A stretch of DNA of 8,538 nucleotides from Candidatus Latescibacterota bacterium (GTDB lineage: Bacteria > Krumholzibacteriota > Krumholzibacteriia > WVZY01 > JAKEHA01): positions 1-8,538 of the forward strand of contig JAKEHA010000207.1 in the NCBI GenBank assembly GCA_022615275.1. The letters run 5' to 3'. A model generated the notes under the pieces. It was not told the origin of the DNA. It ran no database searches and worked only from the letters and a program-made list of their open reading frames with translations. Shown here piece by piece: positions 1-6,787 of the stretch (positions are counted from its first letter, which is position 1; every line of letters starts with the position of its first letter). The translations under genes and the position numbers were made by a program.

Positions 1-431
1 CCCGCGGCCGACGGGAACGTGCGCCCGCCCGCACCCACCGCGTAGTTGGGAATGTTCGGGAGGTAGTGCTTGTTGTACGGGTGCAGGTAGAACCAGCCCG
101 TGTTCCCCGCGACCGCCGTCAGCACCATCATCTGCTCGAGGTCGTCGAGCGGCATGGGAGCGTGCGCCGACATGAACGCGAGCGGGCCGTCCGCGATCGA
201 CGCGCCCAGCGAGAAGCGGCGCGCGCGCCGGCCGTGGAGCGCCTCGATCAACGGAAATTGGATCGCATCCTCGAGACCCGGCGGTGCCGAGGGAATCCGA
301 TCGAGGAGGACTCTCCCCTTCCGTTTCATGCGCTCGCCTTGCGAATTCAATCCGCACCCGGCGAGGAGCACGCCACCACCGAGGAGCACGTAACCGAGAA
401 GGGACCGTCGTGTGAGTTGCATGCCGGGCAT
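1..431 (-). CDS. Tat/Lipo-signal lipoprotein, nitroreductase-like (partial)
   Basis: The gene starts at 431 and its 3' end lies beyond the left edge; about 143 codons are visible. The N-terminus reads MPGMQLTRRSLLGYVLLGGG followed by VLLAGC. This is a hydrophobic signal with a twin-arginine-like TRRSLL stretch and a lipobox (LLAG before C26), so a lipid-anchored, possibly Tat-exported protein is expected. The mature part contains IEALHGRRARRF (about residues 67-78), PMPLDDLEQMMVLTAVAG (about 97-114) and GAGGRTFPSAAG at the visible end. From memory this order (an R-rich RRF-like segment, then PL..LEQ, then GRT.PSA.G) resembles FMN-dependent nitroreductase-fold proteins of the SagB-like branch. 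The family call rests on short motifs only. A second in-frame ATG at 422 would give the more usual MQLTRRSLL start. Neither ATG has a clear Shine-Dalgarno site, and both sit in a palindrome. The gene follows the FN3/FlgD-like gene by 39 bp on the same strand, so it may be co-transcribed with it. Confidence 0.7.
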   Translation of the reverse strand, partial: MPGMQLTRRSLLGYVLLGGGVLLAGCGLNSQGERMKRKGRVLLDRIPSAPPGLEDAIQFPLIEALHGRRARRFSLGASIADGPLAFMSAHAPMPLDDLEQMMVLTAVAGNTGWFYLHPYNKHYLPNIPNYAVGAGGRTFPSAA

Positions 432-433
432 GC
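419..433 (-). promoter_or_regulatory. Palindrome over the lipoprotein start codons
   Basis: GCATGCC-G-GGCATGC is a perfect inverted repeat with 7-base arms around a single central base; as RNA it can be drawn as a 6-bp stem with a 3-base loop. Each arm contains one of the two candidate ATG codons of the left-edge lipoprotein (431 and 422). It could be a protein-binding site or a hairpin that hides the start codons, or it could be chance. No regulatory role is shown. Confidence 0.3.
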
Positions 434-470
434 TAGCACGGAGTGCGGCAATGTTCCAGATTGGGGTAAG

Positions 471-1724
471 CTACTTGAGGAGAACCAGTTTGCGCGTCCT
501 CCGCTCGCCGTTCACGTCCAGCATATAGATGTAGACGCCGCTCGAGACCGTTTCGCCGCGGTCGTCCCGCCCCTCCCACACAACCGTGTGCGAACCGCCC
601 GGCTGCACCTCGTTCACCAGCGTTCGCACTGCGCGGCCGCCGACGTCGCGTATCGAGAGCCGCACCCATTGCGAGGCGTCGGCGAGGGGCAGGTCGTACG
701 AGATGGTGGTTCGCGGATTGAACGGGTTGGGGTGATTCTGCCGCAGCACCAGTGTGGGCGCGCTCACGGTCACGGTCGCGATCGGTGAGCGATACAAATC
801 GTCGCCGACGGTTCGCACCACCAGCTCGTAGTGGTAGGTCTTCCCCGGCGCGACCGTCTCGTCGCGAAACGAGCGCACGTCGGCGGCGACGGTTGCAATC
901 GGCACCGGAAGGGTCTCATTCATCGTGCGACGATAGAGTGTCGCCGACTCGACCGGTTCGTCACTCGAGAACTCCCACGTCACCTCGATACCGTCACCCG
1001 CCTGGGTCGCGTCGAACCTCGAGATCAAGACGGGAACCTCGAGGACGTAGAACCGCCAAATCAGGCTGCTACTCGTGAACTCGCCGTCGGACGCCACCAC
1101 GCGCCAGTAGTAGGTGGTGTTCGGTTGCAACCCATCGATCGGGTACGTGCGCTCGGTGAGGTCGACCGCGAGCGTGGGCGGCGGATTGGTCGTGCCGAAG
1201 AAGAGCCGGTAGGTGACGGGCTGCAGGTCGGGATCGCCCGATCGCCAGGCGAGGGTGACGGCCGGTCCGGCCACCGACAGGTTCGGTGGATTGGGATCGA
1301 ACGGTGGAATGGGCGATGCATTCTCCCGGGTAGCGAACGACCACACCGGACCGGACGTCTCGAGTCCGAATTGATCGCGCGCGACGACGCGCCACCAATA
1401 ACTGGTGGCGAACTCGAGCAGCGCCCCTTGATAGGAATGGGCGGTGATACCGCTCGCAACCAGGGGGGGATCGGCTTCGGTCCCGAGGTAGACGTCGTAC
1501 GTGACAGCGTCGCCGTCGGGATCGCCACCCTCCCACGTCATGGTCAAGGTGATCGCTTGTTGGGAGGTGCCGTCGTTGGGTCGCGGGGCGGAGGGAGCAT
1601 CGGGTGGTGCATTCTGCGCGAATGATTGTTGCGCGAAGGAGGCGGTGGCCGCCGTGAAGACGAACGTCACGTATACGACGCGGTAGGTCGGAGATCTGGG
1701 GGCTCGCCCGTACAACAACGGCAT
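471..1724 (-). CDS. Secreted FN3-domain protein with FlgD-Ig/sorting-like C-terminus
   Basis: This encodes a 417-residue exported protein. The start ATG at 1724 is chosen because AAGGGAGG lies 7 bases upstream and because it gives a signal peptide (residues 1 to about 31, hydrophobic VVYVTFVFTAATASFA). Translation from further upstream in the same frame gives no sensible leader. Three fibronectin-III-like beta-sandwich domains follow at roughly 40-132, 137-226 and 229-322. The first two carry the typical GDPDGD/SGDPDLQPVTY, YW(W)RVVA.D and final W.F signatures. A linker with NHPNPFNP (330-337) leads into a FlgD Ig-like/type A sorting-like domain (about 338-417) with VVWEGRDDRG, GVYIYML and the basic end RKLVLLK. 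Such tails are common on secreted and surface proteins of FCB-type bacteria, where they act as export or anchoring domains; that role is inferred here. No catalytic motif is visible, so it is probably a binding or structural surface protein. The gene lies between two lipoprotein genes on the same strand. Confidence 0.9.
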   Translation of the reverse strand: MPLLYGRAPRSPTYRVVYVTFVFTAATASFAQQSFAQNAPPDAPSAPRPNDGTSQQAITLTMTWEGGDPDGDAVTYDVYLGTEADPPLVASGITAHSYQGALLEFATSYWWRVVARDQFGLETSGPVWSFATRENASPIPPFDPNPPNLSVAGPAVTLAWRSGDPDLQPVTYRLFFGTTNPPPTLAVDLTERTYPIDGLQPNTTYYWRVVASDGEFTSSSLIWRFYVLEVPVLISRFDATQAGDGIEVTWEFSSDEPVESATLYRRTMNETLPVPIATVAADVRSFRDETVAPGKTYHYELVVRTVGDDLYRSPIATVTVSAPTLVLRQNHPNPFNPRTTISYDLPLADASQWVRLSIRDVGGRAVRTLVNEVQPGGSHTVVWEGRDDRGETVSSGVYIYMLDVNGERRTRKLVLLK

Positions 1725-1731
1725 GATCACG

Positions 1732-1739
1732 CCTCCCTT
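1732..1739 (-). promoter_or_regulatory. Ribosome binding site of the FN3/FlgD-like gene
   Basis: On the minus strand AAGGGAGG sits 7 bases before the ATG at 1724. It is one of the strongest Shine-Dalgarno matches in the window and it fixes the start of the FN3/FlgD-like gene. The 62-bp gap to the upstream lipoprotein gene shows no convincing -35/-10 pair, which fits co-transcription of the two. Confidence 0.7.
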
Positions 1740-1786
1740 GGTTCGGAGGGTACGATACACCCGATGATGCGGGGCGGCCACCGGAA

Positions 1787-2231
1787 CTATTTCTTGGGCG
1801 GCGTCATGGTCCCCGCGTCCACCTCGTAGATGAAGCGGATGACACCGTCCATGTACCTCGCCTGGTCGTCGTACATCGCCATGTGGCTGCCGTTGGGGCA
1901 GAAGAGATAGCGCCCGCGCATGAACATCCACGTGGGACCCCACGTCGCCGCACCGTGCGCGTCGCGCGCCTCGATCCGCCAGTAGAACGTGGTCGTGAAC
2001 GGGAGATTGCTATAGTAGTAGCGCTCCTCGGTGACCGTTCCCACGAACGGCGACGGATTCGTCGTCCCGAAGTACACGTCGTAGATCTCGTCGATCGCGT
2101 CCGGGTCGTCCCCAGTCCAACTGAGCGACGCCGTCACGAGCGCGATCGTGTAGCTGTTGGGCGGGCTCGGAGACGACGCACCCGGAAACCGCGACCGCCA
2201 AGACTGCCAAGACCGCAAAAAAGCGCTTCAT
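1787..2231 (-). pseudogene. Frameshifted FN3 lipoprotein with a hydrolase-like tail
   Basis: The start at 2231 is well supported: AGAGGAGA lies 5-6 bases upstream, and MKRFFAVLAVLAVAVSGC is a textbook lipoprotein signal (lipobox AVSG before C18). In that frame the protein soon becomes meaningless and stops at 2010 after 73 residues. From about 2165 the frame reached by skipping one base encodes a clear FN3-like domain: SYTIALVTASLSWTGDDPD, then YDVYFGTTNPSP, then TFYWRIEARDAHG and TWGPTWMF. That frame runs to the TAG at 1787 but has no start of its own with a ribosome site. Removing one base in the GGGCGGG stretch (2159-2165) would join the two into about 147 residues. The last 43 residues (1790-1918) include CPNGSHMAMYDDQ and YMDGVIRFIYEVD. 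These look like the C-terminal end of a proline iminopeptidase-family alpha/beta hydrolase rather than FN3. The gene is either a genuine broken chimera or carries a base error. It precedes the FN3/FlgD-like gene by 62 bp. Confidence 0.75.
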
Positions 2232-2287
2232 GACGCTCTCCTCTGTCATTTTTATGCGTCGTCGAACCCGCGGCCCCGCACAACCTA

Positions 2288-2316
2288 TTGCCCCCAACCG
2301 CCCGCCCCGATACAAT
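2288..2316 (+). promoter_or_regulatory. Sigma70-like promoter of the YejM-like gene
   Basis: TTGCCC (2288-2293) and TACAAT (2311-2316) are separated by 17 bases. The -10 matches the consensus in 5 of 6 positions and the -35 in 4 of 6. Transcription would begin near 2322-2324, about 25 bases before the ATG at 2348. The TTG at 2288 that would extend the coding frame upstream is part of this -35, which argues against the longer start. Lineages of this type may use other consensus elements, so this remains a sequence match. Confidence 0.55.
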
Positions 2317-2325
2317 ACCCCCTGC

Positions 2326-2337
2326 TCCGGAATCCGG
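2326..2337 (+). promoter_or_regulatory. Small palindrome at the predicted transcript start
   Basis: CCGGA-A-TCCGG (2327-2337) is a perfect inverted repeat just downstream of the TACAAT box. It ends 10 bases before the YejM-like start codon. The position would suit a repressor site, but the arms are only 5 bases and no regulator is encoded in the window. Confidence 0.2.
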
Positions 2338-2347
2338 TAAAGTTCTT

Positions 2348-4240
2348 ATGCACCGACTCCTCCACCTCCGTGACCCCTGGCCGGCATGGTTCGCCGCCCG
2401 ACGCGACGCCTATTATCAGGTGATCGCCGCGCTGGCTTTGAATCTGCCCATCGTCTTGCTGGCACTCACGCGCTACCTCGACGGTGTGAGCTTCGCGAGT
2501 CTCGCGGGGCTCTATGCAGGCTCGGTACTGGTCGGCTACTACCTGCTCCTGTTTCTGGTTCTGACCACGCTCCTGTTTGGGATCACGTCGTTCGCGCCGC
2601 GGGTGGCGGTCGCGCTGTGCGGTGCGTTAATGGGGCTCGCCGTCTACTACCTCATTCTCGACGGGGTCGTGTACAGCGTCTTCCGCTACCACGTGGACGC
2701 GTTCTGGCTGGAGTACCTGGCTTCGGTCACGTCCTTCCGCGGTATCGGGATCACGCCGCAGATCGTCTCCACCGCGGTCGTGGTCCTGATCGCGGTGGCC
2801 GCCCTCGAGTGGCTCCTGTTCCGCCTCGCGCAGCGCATTCCCAAGCGGGGATTGCTCACCGCCAACGTGTTCACGGTCGCGGTCACGGCCTACTTCTTGA
2901 GCCAGGCCATGCACATCGTCGGCTACGAGATGAACGACACGCGCGTGACCAACATCACGCCGCAACTGCCGTTCTACTTCCCGATCACCTCGCACTCGGA
3001 TGCGGTGAAGTACGCGCACCTCCTGCCCATGATCACGGAGACGCCGGCCTACGCGGGACACGGCTCGCCGGCTTCTCTAAAGTATCCGCTCCGCGAGGTA
3101 CCGTGCGACGCCCGGACGACGAACAAGCAGCTCGACGTCTTGCTGATCGTCCTGGAGAGCTGGCGCTTCGATTCGATGAACGAAACCGTGTCGCCGCGCA
3201 TGCACGCGTTCTCCAAGCGATCGTCGCTCTTCCTGAACCACTTCAGCTCCGGCAACAGCACCCCGGGCGGGGTGTTCTCGCTCTTCTACGGCATTCATCC
3301 CACGTACTGGACCGCCGTCAAGGCCAACGCCACCGACATCGACAACCCGGTCTTGATCGACGCGCTGGAAGCGAACGGTTACGGCTTCGGCATCTTCGCC
3401 GACTCGCATTTCGACCGCCACAAGATCAAGGACACGGTGTTTCGGGACATCCACGTCGAAGAGACCTTCGCGGGATCGAGCGCCGACGAAAAGGACCGCG
3501 ACCTGACGGAGAAGTTGTTCGCGTTCGTCGAAGCGCAGCGGGCGGCGGGAAGACCGTTCTTCGGCTTCGCGTTCTACAAGTCGACCCACTTCAGTTACTG
3601 CTACCCGAAGGACGGGGCGCGATTCCTTCCCGCCCACAAGCTGAACCTCGCGACGGCCAATCAGAAGCGCGACCCCGCGGCCTTCTTGAACGACTACCGC
3701 AACTCGATCTACTACGTGGACGGCTTGGTGGGCGACCTGCTGGATCGAATGGAGGCGTCGGGAGCGCTGGAGAATACGATTGTCGTCATCACGTCCGATC
3801 ACGGCGAAGAGTTCAACGACAATCGCGCCAACTACTGGGGCCACACGGGCAACTTTACCGGATACCAGACGCGCGTGCCGATGATCGTCTACGTGCCGGG
3901 CACCGCGCCGCGCGAAGTCACCGAGGCGACGGCCCACGTCGACCTCCCGCCCACGCTTCTGATCGAAGCGCTGGGCTGCGGCGAGGACGTCGACGCCTAC
4001 AGCAACGGCCGCAACCTCTTCGGCCCGCTCGCGGGCGAGCGCCCCATGGTGGTGACGAGCTACGTCAACCACGCCATCGTCATGGGCGACGACGTGTTCT
4101 CGGTGTTCCCGATGTATGTGCAGAAGTACAAGCTGTGGAACATCGAGAAGAAGGCGGATGCGCCCCGGCCCGAGCTCGCGAAGATCGCGATGGAGGGAAT
4201 GTATCGCTTCTATCGCGGAGACAACGGCCCGCTACCGTGA
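2348..4240 (+). CDS. YejM/LtaS-like membrane sulfatase-fold protein
   Basis: This encodes a 630-residue inner-membrane protein. Five hydrophobic helices (about 24-43, 56-80, 86-108, 139-160 and 171-191) are followed by a long periplasmic domain of the sulfatase/alkaline phosphatase superfamily (about 260-580). The architecture and several stretches match E. coli YejM/PbgA as I remember it: LPFYFPIT, LKYPL, then HFSSGNSTPGGVFSLFYGI. The LtaS-type active site appears complete: E270 (IVLESW), the candidate nucleophile T305 (SSGNST), D484-H485 (ITSDHGEEF) and H414 (STHFSY). Members of this superfamily transfer or hydrolyse phospho- or sulfo-groups on envelope lipids and glycans, and YejM itself controls LPS synthesis. 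The substrate here cannot be read from sequence. The ATG at 2348 is preferred because an upstream TTG overlaps the -35 box; its ribosome site (GGTAAAG) is weak. Divergent from the FN3 lipoprotein gene; convergent with asnS, 9 bp apart. Confidence 0.9.
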   Translation: MHRLLHLRDPWPAWFAARRDAYYQVIAALALNLPIVLLALTRYLDGVSFASLAGLYAGSVLVGYYLLLFLVLTTLLFGITSFAPRVAVALCGALMGLAVYYLILDGVVYSVFRYHVDAFWLEYLASVTSFRGIGITPQIVSTAVVVLIAVAALEWLLFRLAQRIPKRGLLTANVFTVAVTAYFLSQAMHIVGYEMNDTRVTNITPQLPFYFPITSHSDAVKYAHLLPMITETPAYAGHGSPASLKYPLREVPCDARTTNKQLDVLLIVLESWRFDSMNETVSPRMHAFSKRSSLFLNHFSSGNSTPGGVFSLFYGIHPTYWTAVKANATDIDNPVLIDALEANGYGFGIFADSHFDRHKIKDTVFRDIHVEETFAGSSADEKDRDLTEKLFAFVEAQRAAGRPFFGFAFYKSTHFSYCYPKDGARFLPAHKLNLATANQKRDPAAFLNDYRNSIYYVDGLVGDLLDRMEASGALENTIVVITSDHGEEFNDNRANYWGHTGNFTGYQTRVPMIVYVPGTAPREVTEATAHVDLPPTLLIEALGCGEDVDAYSNGRNLFGPLAGERPMVVTSYVNHAIVMGDDVFSVFPMYVQKYKLWNIEKKADAPRPELAKIAMEGMYRFYRGDNGPLP

Positions 4241-4249
4241 CGCGCGCCG

Positions 4250-5554
4250 CTACGGACTCAGTCGATTCAACATCCTCGGGAATGGAATCGCCTCGCGCAG
4301 GTGCGAGAGACCGCACAAGTACGCCACCGTCCGCTCGACGCCCAAGCCGAAGCCGGAGTGTGGGAAGGTCCCGTACTTGCGCAGATCGAGATACCACTCG
4401 TAGGCCGCGCGCGGGAGGTTGTGTTCCTTGATTCTCTGCTCCAATAGATCCAGATTCGCCGTGCGCTGTCCCCCGCCGATCACTTCTCCGTACCCTTCCG
4501 GCGCCAGCATGTCGACCGAGAGACAATACTCGGGCTCCGTGGGATCGGGCTCCATGTAGAACGCCTTGATCTGCGTCGGAAAGTGGTGCACGAAGATGGG
4601 CGAGGTCTGTGACTCGGTCAGCACGGTCTCGTCGGTTCCGCCGAAGTCGCCGCCCACTTCGAACGGCACCCCCTTCTCGAGGAGGAACTTGGCGGCCTCC
4701 TTATAATGGATGCGCGGGAAAGGCTTCTTCACCGCTTCGAGCTTCGACGTGTCCCTTTCGAGGATTTCACGGATTTCCGTGCCACAAGTCTCCAGCACGC
4801 GCCCGATGATGTAGCAGAAGAAGTCCTCTTCGAGCTCCATCAGCTCGGGCAGTTCCATGAACGCCACCTCGGGCTCCACCATCCAGAACTCGGTGAGATG
4901 GCGCCGCGTCTTCGACTTCTCGGCGCGAAACGTGGGCCCGAAGCAGTACACCTTCCCGAACGCGGCCGCGGTGGCTTCATTGTACAACTGCCCGCTCTGC
5001 GATAGGTATGCCTTGTCGCCGAAGTAGTCGGTCTCGAACAACGTGCTCGTTCCCTCGCATGCGTTGGGAGTAAAAATGGGCGTGTCGAGGTTCACGAACC
5101 CATGCGAGTTCAAATAGTCGCGAATGGCCGCGATGGTGTGGTGCCGCACGAGTAGCACGACGTGCTGCTTCCGGCTTCGCAGCCAGAGATGCCGGTGATC
5201 GAGCAAGAACGCCGACGAGTGCTCCTTGGGTGTGATCGGGAAACCCTCCGCGTGCTGCACTTCGCGCACGGACTTGAGTGTGAGCTCGACGCCGCCGGGC
5301 GCGCGCTTGTCTTCGCGCGGAACGCCGGTCACGATCACGCTGGATTCCTGCGTGAGCGCGCCGAGAGTCTCGAAATCCTCGGCGGACACGTCCGCGGCAC
5401 TCGCGACGCACTGGAGATACCCGCTCCCGTCGCGCAGAATGAGGAAGCGAATCTTCCCGCCGGAGCGCGTGTTGTACACCCAGCCGCGCAGCTCGACGGG
5501 CTTTCCGGCGTGGGCACGAAGGTCCTTGATGTAGACGAAATGAGATTGCGACAT
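4250..5554 (-). CDS. asnS: Asparaginyl-tRNA synthetase
   Basis: This is a complete 434-residue class IIb aminoacyl-tRNA synthetase that charges tRNA-Asn with asparagine in the cytoplasm. An N-terminal OB-fold anticodon-binding domain (about 5-105, with VELRGWVYNTRSGGKIRFLILRD at 20-42) is followed by the catalytic core. Motif 1 is near 150-163 (GFVNLDTPIF, P159). Motif 2 is near 206-227 (GPTFRAEKSKTRRHLTEF, R210). Motif 3 is near 400-412 (GFGLGVERTV, R408). The GQLYNEA and CEGTSTLFETDYFG stretches also fit AsnRS. The length matches the usual compact bacterial form (about 430-465). I favour AsnRS over the related AspRS because of overall similarity and the lack of the bacterial AspRS GAD insert. 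The ribosome site upstream of the start is not obvious. The gene lies 48 bp downstream of the GT87-like gene on the same strand. Its presence implies direct charging of tRNA-Asn rather than sole reliance on the transamidation route. Confidence 0.96.
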   Translation of the reverse strand: MSQSHFVYIKDLRAHAGKPVELRGWVYNTRSGGKIRFLILRDGSGYLQCVASAADVSAEDFETLGALTQESSVIVTGVPREDKRAPGGVELTLKSVREVQHAEGFPITPKEHSSAFLLDHRHLWLRSRKQHVVLLVRHHTIAAIRDYLNSHGFVNLDTPIFTPNACEGTSTLFETDYFGDKAYLSQSGQLYNEATAAAFGKVYCFGPTFRAEKSKTRRHLTEFWMVEPEVAFMELPELMELEEDFFCYIIGRVLETCGTEIREILERDTSKLEAVKKPFPRIHYKEAAKFLLEKGVPFEVGGDFGGTDETVLTESQTSPIFVHHFPTQIKAFYMEPDPTEPEYCLSVDMLAPEGYGEVIGGGQRTANLDLLEQRIKEHNLPRAAYEWYLDLRKYGTFPHSGFGLGVERTVAYLCGLSHLREAIPFPRMLNRLSP

Positions 5555-5602
5555 GGGCGGCAGTTTAGCACGCCCGGCACCAACGGGAAACCCCGCAGCG
5601 GG

Positions 5603-6778
5603 TTACACGCCCGCCAGCGCGCCGCGTCGCTCCAGCGTCACCAGGGCCAGCCAGCATCCCCACAGGAGCAAGAGGGGGGTTGCGTCGCTCGCGATCGTCC
5701 CCGCCGGGACGGGCAAGATAGCCAGCCCGCCGACGCACAACGCGGCGAGGAGCGCGTATTCGCCGAGCTTCGACTTGCCCGCGTTCGGAACGAGGAGTGC
5801 GAGCACGGGCACGATCGCGATCATGCACGAATAGATGATCAGCCGCGGTGCCGCCAGCGCGTAGAAGAGCGCGGCGACCAGGACGATGCCGCGCACGTTC
5901 CGCGACGCTGCGACACGCGTGAGAAGCCTCCAACTCACGAGCAGCAAGAGCGCGTAGTACGCTGCGATCGGCACGAGTCGCATGCCTCCGACCGCGAGAA
6001 ACGCGGTCGCGCGATGACGCCCCAACTCGTCGACGATCCCCATCACCGATGGGTTGACTTTGAACGGCGGGTGCTGGTTGGTGAGGCCGCGCAGATACCC
6101 GTCGAAGAGATCCGGGTGCGCGAGGAACGGGAGCAGTGTCACCCCCGCGAACACGGCGGCGCCGGAGAGCGCGCGCACCGTGCTGGCGCGCGATCGTAGC
6201 GCGGGCAGGAACAAGAGCAACAGAAACACGATCGGCAACAGCTTGGCGAGGCTCGCGAGCACGACGCATACCACGAACGCGGTCGTTCGTGCGCGCATGA
6301 GAAACGCGAACCCCGCCCACAACGAGACCTGTTCGAAGACCGTCACGTTGCCCATCTTGACGTCCCACGGCGTGGCGGCGTGAAACGCGAGCAGCGTAAC
6401 CACGGGGAGCAACCAACCCGAAGCGGGGAGAAAGCAGCGTTTCCAGATCACGAGCAGCATCACGAGCGCGATCGCTTTGAGCGCGATCCACACGCGATGC
6501 GCGCTGACGTAATCCAGGTCGCCGAGCGGCCGCAGTAGGCTCAACGTGGACAGCGGGTAATAGAACCCGAGCAGGTTGGGACTACCGCCGAACTCGCGGA
6601 GCGTGGTGATGTCGTACGGGCTCCCTCCCGCGTCGAAGAGTTTCACCGCGTAGTAATACGACTTGAAGTCGAATTGATACTGGACGGGACCGCGCCACAC
6701 GCTCGCGATTACCCACGCCCAGGCGATCGCCACGACGACGTACGCGGCCGCCTTCTTCTTGCTGACAGACACGAGCAT
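5603..6778 (-). CDS. GT87-like integral-membrane glycosyltransferase
   Basis: This encodes a 391-residue protein with roughly ten hydrophobic segments, as in GT-C fold transferases of the GT87 (DUF2029) family. Those enzymes use a polyprenyl-phosphate sugar, often mannose, on the outer face of the inner membrane. Features that fit are an N-terminal helix (11-28) and a first loop with FDFKSYYYAVKLFDAGGSPYD (36-56), including the acidic D37 thought to be catalytic in the family. Others are GFYYPLSTL (71-79), the loop MGNVTVFEQ (142-150), SLAKLLP (176-182) and NQHPPFKVNPSVMG (234-247), which corresponds to the NQS region of GT87. The exact sugar and acceptor are unknown. The ATG at 6778 has no close Shine-Dalgarno site, but a hairpin just upstream shows GGAGG in its loop. 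asnS follows after 48 bp and may share its transcript. A surface glycan or glycolipid role fits the other envelope genes nearby. Confidence 0.8.
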   Translation of the reverse strand: MLVSVSKKKAAAYVVVAIAWAWVIASVWRGPVQYQFDFKSYYYAVKLFDAGGSPYDITTLREFGGSPNLLGFYYPLSTLSLLRPLGDLDYVSAHRVWIALKAIALVMLLVIWKRCFLPASGWLLPVVTLLAFHAATPWDVKMGNVTVFEQVSLWAGFAFLMRARTTAFVVCVVLASLAKLLPIVFLLLLFLPALRSRASTVRALSGAAVFAGVTLLPFLAHPDLFDGYLRGLTNQHPPFKVNPSVMGIVDELGRHRATAFLAVGGMRLVPIAAYYALLLLVSWRLLTRVAASRNVRGIVLVAALFYALAAPRLIIYSCMIAIVPVLALLVPNAGKSKLGEYALLAALCVGGLAILPVPAGTIASDATPLLLLWGCWLALVTLERRGALAGV

Positions 6779-6787
6779 GGTCGCGGG

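Noticed and set aside
831..1625. Plus-strand open frame opposite the FN3/FlgD-like gene
   Set aside because: There is no ribosome site, signal or domain, and the minus-strand protein is clearly real.
1725..1786. TATCGT as a -10 box for the FN3/FlgD-like gene
   Set aside because: No acceptable -35 hexamer lies 16-18 bases upstream.
3077..4072. Open frame of 331 codons on the minus strand, opposite the YejM-like gene
   Set aside because: Its composition is Val/Arg/Glu-rich without motifs; it mirrors the codon use of the real gene on the other strand.
4235..4256. Terminator between the convergent YejM-like gene and asnS
   Set aside because: Only a 4-bp CCGT/ACGG pairing is visible with no T tract; the 9-bp gap leaves no room for a normal terminator.
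2386..4431. Open frame of 681 codons on the plus strand, overlapping the YejM-like gene
   Set aside because: It is rich in Arg, Ala and Gly with no recognisable domain, and covers the well-supported YejM-like gene in another frame, a usual effect of high GC.
5588..5605. GC hairpin at the end of the GT87-like gene as a terminator
   Set aside because: The stem is only 4-5 bp, overlaps the stop codon and is followed by TTTCCC rather than a T run.
5162..6199. Plus-strand open frame spanning the asnS start and part of the GT87-like gene
   Set aside because: It spans two real genes and the gap between them in antisense, and its product is charged low-complexity sequence.
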